From positions 96,259 to 118,576 of the forward strand of contig BFEA01000201.1 in the NCBI GenBank assembly GCA_003427395.1: a stretch of DNA of 22,318 nucleotides. Reading direction: 5' to 3'. Under the pieces are notes generated by a model. The model saw only the letters and a program-made list of their open reading frames with translations. It was not told the origin of the DNA and searched no databases. Below are positions 17,900 to 22,318 of the stretch, piece by piece. The DNA comes from Chara braunii. Taxonomy: Eukaryota > Streptophyta > Charophyceae > Charales > Characeae. The position numbers and the translations under genes are program-made. How positions within the stretch are numbered: the first letter of the stretch is position 1; each line of letters begins with the position of its first letter.

Positions 17900-18178
17900 A
17901 TGCCGGGTCTTAGGGAACAATTCTCCTTCAGGGCTATCGTGAAAGAGAGAATGGTAAAGGTTGAGGGCACCTTCCAAATTTCTGACATAGATCTCTTTGG
18001 GTTTGAAGAGCTTGAACTCATACAACCTTATCTGGATAGTATGAGGGAGTCGGCCTTGAGGATAATTACCAACCAAACCGAGTTCAATTATCTACTGAAG
18101 GTGGAAAGACTAGGACCTCTGGGAGAAAATACTATCGTCTGGTCAGGGAACGGGTCCGGTTGTGTTAGGCGGGCGTAG
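17900..18178 (+). CDS. Pre-gag ORF 4, small unrecognised protein (intact)
   Basis: A 92-residue ORF; the start ATGCCGGG comes two bases after the preceding stop (TAAggATG). It opens with alternating hydrophobic residues (FSFRAIVKERMVKVEGTFQI, strand-like), then an acidic helix (FEELELIQPYLDSMRE), then FNYLLKVERLG. The order strand, helix, strand recurs loosely in the ORFs at 19518 (VSFAGTITSIIQIR ... YSVMIWA) and 20049 (FSISCRAEREGSLVRVLV ... FLVRIQIL), so it may belong to a second paralogue family, though the similarity is weak. An in-frame ATG at 17885, inside the previous ORF, would add five residues. Confidence 0.5.
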   Translation: MPGLREQFSFRAIVKERMVKVEGTFQISDIDLFGFEELELIQPYLDSMRESALRIITNQTEFNYLLKVERLGPLGENTIVWSGNGSGCVRRA

Positions 18179-18184
18179 CCAAAA

Positions 18185-18675
18185 ATGTTGGGTCATGAAC
18201 GAGTAAGGCATAAGAAGTCTGCAGAAAAACTTGAGGAGTGGGATAACAAGATCATCGCTGGGAACCAACCGCCGCAAGAGAAGTTTGATGCGGTGTGTGC
18301 ATCCTTGAGTACCTTAGGAAGAAGGGAGAAGTTTCCGTATGAGGTGGAGGCCTATGGGATAGCGCATGGGAACTAAGCCGCCTCTATGTTATGACCGCGC
18401 GCTTCCTAGGGACTGAGGTAAGAGACGTAGGCATTTACCTACCAACGGAAAGGTCGGAAGATTTAGTGTATGGACGTTGCTGGCAAAGAGCGAAAGAAGT
18501 AGTGGAGGACGAGAAGGATAGACTCCTTTCCTTAAAGAAAGAAGTCGCTTGGAGTACCGAAATCAGGATCTTTGAAAACTTGCCTAGGCCGCGGATTCCT
18601 TACGAAGCATTGACAGAGATCGGTCAAGGTTTAATAATTGATTTCATAAACCGGCTCCATAACCCGAATGGCTAG
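18185..18675 (+). pseudogene. Pre-gag ORF 5: paralogue family 1, member B (one frameshift)
   Basis: It starts at ATG 18185, six bases after the previous stop (TAGccaaaaATG). The first frame gives EKFDAVCASLSTLGRREKFPYEVEAYG and ends at 18376. The next frame takes over without a gap in similarity (AWELSRLYVMTARFLG) and runs to TAG 18675. The switch lies at about 18350-18366. Downstream of it come DVGIYL, GRCWQR, DEKDRL and WST, matching member C at 24 of 51 ungapped positions by hand count. About 163 codons in all, close to the family length. The stop overlaps the next start (AATGGCTAG). Confidence 0.6.
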
Positions 18676-18997
18676 AGGGAACGAGAATAGCCAGGTTGGG
18701 GGGGATATATCAAGTGAACTAAGACAGCGTGATCAAGATAGGTGGAGGTCCCAAGAGCTACTCAGACTTTTGACGGAATGGACCCAGGAGGACTTGCGTA
18801 CTCTAGGCACGACGATCTGTAGGAGAGTTCGATCTAATGAAACAGGGTTGATAGAGATTAAGAGAGGAGCCTCTTGTCTACGAGATCAAGAAGGGGAACT
18901 TTACCTTGACACACGCCTGTTCGGAATAGAAGGTGAGCACGAGATAAGAGATGACAGAGGAAGATTGATTGGAATCATGAGGGCAGTGAAAGATTAA
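18668..18997 (+). CDS. Pre-gag ORF 6, unrecognised (intact)
   Basis: A 109-residue ORF whose ATG overlaps the preceding TAG by 8 nt. It has a polar N-terminus, a charged helix (LRQRDQDRWRSQELLRLLTEW), two nearby Thr/Cys segments (TLGTTICRRV) and a C-terminal acidic/basic part with FGIEGEHEIRDDRGRLIGI. It does not clearly match the other small ORFs, apart from a faint DRGRLI phrase shared with the ORF at 16706. It ends in TAATG, the A of TAA being the first base of the next ATG. Function is not recognised. Confidence 0.5.
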   Translation: MARGNENSQVGGDISSELRQRDQDRWRSQELLRLLTEWTQEDLRTLGTTICRRVRSNETGLIEIKRGASCLRDQEGELYLDTRLFGIEGEHEIRDDRGRLIGIMRAVKD

Positions 18998-19537
18998 TGC
19001 AAGAGAGACTAAGAGAGAGAAAGCTTCCAAGATCAAGAACAGGATTAGGAGTCATGCTAAGGGAGTTGACCAAGGATGAGGAGATGTAGGAGGCTAGAGG
19101 AGGGGAAGTCGAGGAAGTTGGTCCGTTCCCTTAACTCTATATCGAAGAGAGCAGTGATCCCATATGAGATCGTGAGATACGAAGGTCTAAAGAATCAGGG
19201 ATGGGGGATTGATGGTATGTATGTCATAACCTACTACTTCATCAACCTTGATGAGTATGATGTGGGAATATACGTGTCGCAACATAGGTTTAAGGAAGAC
19301 GAAAAAGGTCGTTGTTGGCAACGGGTCTCGAACATAGTGCATGACGAAAAGAGAAGACTCCAACAATTAAGGGCGAATTTCTCGTGGAGTACCTACGTTA
19401 GGCCTTTCATTGGAATACCGTCGCCGCCAGTTGAAGGGCTTACGCTCGCTAACAATGAATGGTCGGCCGTAACAGACCTCGTATGGAAGGTGAAGAGGGC
19501 ACAGGACGAACTCAATAATGTCGGGAGCAGTAACTGA
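18997..19537 (+). pseudogene. Pre-gag ORF 7: paralogue family 1, member C (probable frameshift near its start)
   Basis: The coupled start is ATG 18997, sharing one base with the previous TAA (UAAUG). That frame stops at 19084. The body is read in another frame from 19076, where an ATG gives 153 residues with no further stop, so either translation starts at 19076 or a frameshift lies near 19070-19090. The body (numbered from 19076) holds VIPYEIVRY (28-35), MYVIT (48-52), EYDVGIYV (60-67), GRCWQR (78-83), DEKRRL (90-95), WST (104-106) and IPSPP (114-118). It is the clearest relative of member B. Its last 20 bases overlap the next ORF. Confidence 0.6.
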
Positions 19538-20056
19538 TGAAGAGGAAGTGAATCGGGTATCCTTCGCAGGGACTATAACTTCGATTATTCAGATCCGAAC
19601 CTCTAGAGCATTAGACACATTAGATTGCCGACGATTGGCACAAGAAGTTATACAGCGCGAAAGACCAAGGGCACTAGCACAAGTTAAAACAGAGAATCAC
19701 ATAGCCTACAGTGTGATGATTTGGGCCGAGGGATGGAAGAAGTGCAAGATTGAGAAGGAAGAGACAATTCAAGAAGCACGAACACATGTGTAAGGGGAAG
19801 AGATCCAAAAATTGATGCCATCCTAAAAGTATACTTAGACCCAATTGAGAGGAAGGTTGAAGAGTCGCTAGCAAAATACCACGAATGGCGTGACTCTATG
19901 GACGAAACCGACTTAAATAGACTGGAAAAATGCGTCGAATGTCTTGTCACAATTTATAGAGAGGAAAGAGACAACATTATAGGATGACGAAATGATTTCA
20001 TTGCCAGACTCCTGAAGCAAGACCAAGAAGAAACTAACAAACAAAGGAATGGCTAA
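19518..20056 (+). pseudogene. Pre-gag ORF 8, unrecognised (frameshift and one stop)
   Basis: ATG 19518 lies 20 nt upstream of the previous stop. The first frame gives 91 residues (VSFAGTITSIIQIRTSRALD ... YSVMIWAEGWKKCK) to TAA 19791. Another frame then carries on with protein-like sequence (DPKIDAILKVYLDPIERKVE, then EWRDSMDETDLNRLEKCVE) to a TGA at 19985, and finally to TAA 20054, which overlaps the next ATG in the same AATGGCTAR motif as at 18668. The position of that terminal stop, exactly at the next start, supports the extension as the original reading. The second half is charged and helical. A weak relation to the ORF at 17900 is possible. Confidence 0.45.
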
Positions 20057-20558
20057 TGTCGAACCTCGAAGGCAAAAATTTAGTATCTCATGCAGAGCAG
20101 AAAGAGAAGGGTCCTTAGTACGAGTCCTAGTGAAAGCAGTACATAATGAGCAATTAAACTAAGAAGAGGAAACCGAGTGCGCCGCAAAAGTAGTAATAGA
20201 AGCCAGGAAGTGTGCCGTCTGGAAAGCTGCAGAAGAGCTCTTTCTAGTAAGAATACAAATCCTCACTGTCAACCCTAGTGGACAAACAATCCCACGCACC
20301 TGGCGAGAGACGATAGCCACATCTGTAGAAAAATTAAGAGAGGACGCTCGAGCTCTAGGAGAACTCGCCAACGTAATAGTTGATGGGATATCCTTAAATA
20401 CGTTGGAGGCCAATTCACGCTACCTACAAACCGCTTTAGCTACCCCCTTAGTCGTCAAAGTTGAAGGAAAAGACGAGGACTTCAACACATTGCAAGAGCT
20501 ACTAGAAGAATCGACGGAAAGAGTTAAAGTCGCCTTGGATCAACTTCTGGAAGAGTGA
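20049..20558 (+). pseudogene. Pre-gag ORF 9, unrecognised (one internal stop)
   Basis: From ATG 20049 the frame reads 169 codons to TGA 20556, with one TAA at codon 38 (20160). It opens with FSISCRAEREGSLVRVLVKAV (strand-like), then a helix-rich part, ETIATSVEKLREDARALGEL, and an amphipathic C-terminus, LQELLEESTERVKVALDQLL, likely coiled coil. It lies in the same frame as gag with only TGA and nine bases between them, so loss of that stop would fuse the two. It may be a former N-terminal extension or partner of Gag. No known domain is recognised. Confidence 0.5.
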
Positions 20559-20567
20559 GGGAAAAAT

Positions 20568-22318
20568 ATGGATGCGAAAGGAGTCTATCTATCTTCGATA
20601 GGCGGCGAAGTCAAAACACAAGAATCAAGGACGAGCACCCCAGTTAGGAAAATGACAACTGATGTCACAAAGGACACCGAAAAATTAAGAAAGGCCTTAA
20701 AAGAGTTAGAAACTACAGCCACAGAACTCGAGGAACGCACTTCCAAGAGTGAAGGGTGGAAGAAAGACGTTCTAAATAGGAATAGAGTAGCCCGATTCTC
20801 GGATCCCGGTACAAGGGAACCATATAGGGAAACCACGAGCCAACCTTACAGAATGGCATACGCACCAGACTCCTACGTATCCCCCTTCCTGGGAGCACAA
20901 GCCTTCCAATTACCGACACTGTCCGGAATCCAAACAATCTTTACAAGGAAGAATGTTTCAGAATTTTTAGACGACAGGGAGGTACTGGGGATGAGAGCGG
21001 AATGGAGCGATCAGGAGATGATTATAAATCTACTCCACCACACAGCCCCCAAGATAGATCGCGAAGTCAGAGAAGTCATTCTGGACAGTTGGCGTTAGCT
21101 AATATTCAAAGAAAGGATTACAAGAATCTTCGCATGGGATGAAACATCCTATTCAATAGAAGATCTAAAAGAAATGAAAAAACAGGAGGACGAGAGTCTA
21201 GTAGTGTTCGCAAGGAGATATGAGAAGGCTTCGAACCCTCTAGTAGAAGGTGGATTTATGAGCGAAATAGAAAGGTGCGGAATATTCCTAGGATTCCTGT
21301 CTCGAGAAAAGCGAGACAGGATTATGAGGGATCTCACCTCTAAAGTAACGTTCAACCAAGTCAAAGCTTTAACCCATGACACCGAAGGCCAAAGCGCGAA
21401 AGCACACCTCGCGAGGGTTCTTGACAACGTAGGAAAAAACGTAATTACAGAAAAAGGAGGAGGAAAATCCAAATTCGAGGGTAGGAGACCCAAAACCGAA
21501 GGAAGGGACACTTACGCGAGCTCAGCTAGAAGAGGGGACACGACAAAAAACGAGGGCGAATGGAGGAAAGGAAACAAGAGTGACTGGGAAAGAAACGACG
21601 CGGAATGGGGAACCTCCAAGTGGTCAAATACAAAGGATAACAGGTGGAAACCAAAAGATGAGATAGAAGCAAAAAGACCAGACAGACGAGAAGAGGAGAT
21701 GGCAAGACAGATAAAAGTACTAAAGGCGGCAGTAGAGAGATTGCAAAGTAATAACCAAAGAAAGGAGGAAACCCCTGTTCGGACCAAGCGCGACAAAACC
21801 GACCCTAGCCCAAAGCGAACGTGGAATGATAAAGCATGTATATACTGCGGAGATGAAGACCACCGCAAAAGAGATTGCCAAGCAATGTTAGACGCACTAA
21901 AAGAAGGCATCACTGAACTCGACGATCGAAAATACGTCATCTGGGCTAATGAAGGCAAACCGGTACCCTTCCTGCCCTCGATGAAGATTAATGTGGATAT
22001 CCGAAGTAGGAGGATAAATGAAGCAAAGGGGAAGCAATCCCAGGATCAATTACCAGGCAAAATCTCTCGAGTCACCTTCGAAGATGATTTCGACGAACTA
22101 CTAGAAAACCCAAGTGTAAGAATTTCATCCATTAAGTTTGAGGAGATGGAAAATAATGGAGAAGTCTACGTACGTACACACGGCATCGGCGAGGTCGGCG
22201 AGTCAGGCAACACAAAGAAAGAGGATCAAGATCAACCTATGACAGATGACCAAATTGAGTCGCCCAAGTCACCACAATCCCCTAGAAAAAGAGCAGCTAA
22301 GAAGTTTCACCTAAAAAG
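20568..22318 (+). pseudogene. gag: Ty3/gypsy-type gag, in-frame UAG at codon 177, runs off the window
   Basis: One frame is open for 583 codons except for TAG at 21096. In order: a probable coiled coil at about codons 33-65 (EKLRKALKELETTATELEER); a capsid-like region at about 120-250 with the Retrotrans_gag pattern, aromatic and hydrophobic spacing ending in LKEMKKQEDESLVVFARRYEKA near 214, then FLGFLSREKRDRI; a long Lys/Arg/Trp-rich linker (about 285-400); and a CCHC zinc knuckle with C424, C427, H432, C437 (CIYCGDEDHRKRDC). The knuckle would bind the element's RNA during particle assembly. After it comes an acidic, Ser/Pro-rich tail. Protease is not reached. The UAG splits the capsid domain and is probably a C-to-T change from CAG. 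The ATG has A at -3 and lies nine bases after the preceding stop. Confidence 0.8.
21837..21878 (+). other. CCHC zinc knuckle of Gag
   Basis: The C-x2-C-x4-H-x4-C spacing is exact, with the usual Gly after the second Cys (YCGDEDH) and a basic KRD before the last Cys. All four zinc ligands are intact despite the upstream nonsense codon. Confidence 0.95.

Larger units (their letters stand above)
14863..22318 (+). mobile_element. LTR retrotransposon, 5' part: LTR end, PBS, pre-gag ORF chain, gag
   Basis: All features from the LTR end to the window edge lie on one strand in the order expected for an LTR element: LTR, PBS, leader, coding. The coding part has about 4.7 kb of small ORFs before gag, and gag continues past the window. 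Protease, reverse transcriptase, RNase H and integrase would lie downstream and are not seen. Stops and frameshifts in several ORFs show that this copy is inactive. Linking the LTR at 14962 to the gag at 20568 is inference from orientation and order, as no second LTR is available. Confidence 0.65.

Noticed and set aside
17478-20558. Bacterial or phage operon contamination
   Set aside because: There are no consistent Shine-Dalgarno sites. A CCHC gag follows in the same chain, and the LTR relative occurs elsewhere in the same window.
19674-21958. Minus-strand ORFs opposite gag and the pre-gag ORFs
   Set aside because: They are shadows on the opposite strand of real plus-strand coding sequence, Ser/Leu/Phe-rich by composition.
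17478-22318. Endogenous caulimovirus (pararetrovirus) with several ORFs
   Set aside because: Multiple abutting ORFs fit, but the primer site is tRNA-Asp type rather than the tRNA-Met site of caulimoviruses, an LTR-like end precedes it, and the gag pattern is Ty3/gypsy-like. Movement protein and RT are not visible, so it is not fully excluded.
1-22318. tRNA or rRNA genes
   Set aside because: Looked for T-loop and acceptor patterns and conserved rRNA segments by eye; none found. A covariance-model scan would be needed to exclude a diverged copy.

Overview
The window looks like repeat-dominated, gene-poor nuclear DNA of a eukaryote. It has long microsatellites, several minisatellites, poly(T)/poly(A) tails, a 450-base assembly gap inside a (CT)n run, and decayed retroelements. 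Two clues point to the green-plant lineage (land plant or charophyte alga). One is a LINE reverse-transcriptase C-terminus with a plant-style zf-RVT domain (minus strand, 7857-6799). The other is an LTR/primer-binding-site junction matching plant tRNA-Asp (14964-14980), a primer known from plant Ty3/gypsy elements such as Athila. The species cannot be named from this sequence alone. No host gene is convincingly complete.

Layout. 1-3300: (GA)n, low-complexity DNA, a 90-bp foldback repeat (2097-2280) and an acidic minus-strand ORF of uncertain status (2895-2167). 3200-7860: LINE-related debris, namely duplicated G-rich blocks, a 53-T run, a stem-loop repeat beside it, and the zf-RVT remnant. 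8160-9750: GATT/GATC/GGTC and CA microsatellites, an antisense LTR remnant (8593-8696 and probably to about 8950), then a GGTCTG-type minisatellite. 9900-14510: GC-rich sequence with many two- to four-copy tandem duplications (periods about 320, 37, 96, 51, 197 and 58 bp) and the gap. 14862-22318: 5' part of a Ty3/gypsy-type LTR retrotransposon on the plus strand, with LTR end, PBS, leader, ten small ORF units, then gag, which runs off the window.

The retrotransposon is the interesting part. Between PBS and gag lie about 4.7 kb of sense ORFs. From 17478 to gag at 20568 they form a head-to-tail chain of eight ORFs (seven small ones, then gag). Each start codon overlaps or nearly touches the previous stop (gaps of 2, 6 and 9 nt; overlaps of 8, 1, 20 and 8 nt), including one UAAUG junction and two identical AATGGCTAR junctions. 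Three of the ORFs (17478, 18185 and about 18997) are paralogues of an unrecognised protein family. The copy is decayed (nonsense codons and three frameshifts), but the architecture is regular enough to suggest that its ancestors made several accessory proteins from one RNA by coupled termination-reinitiation. This resembles the extra pre-gag ORF of plant Tat/Ogre elements only in position. The number and coupling of the ORFs are unusual.
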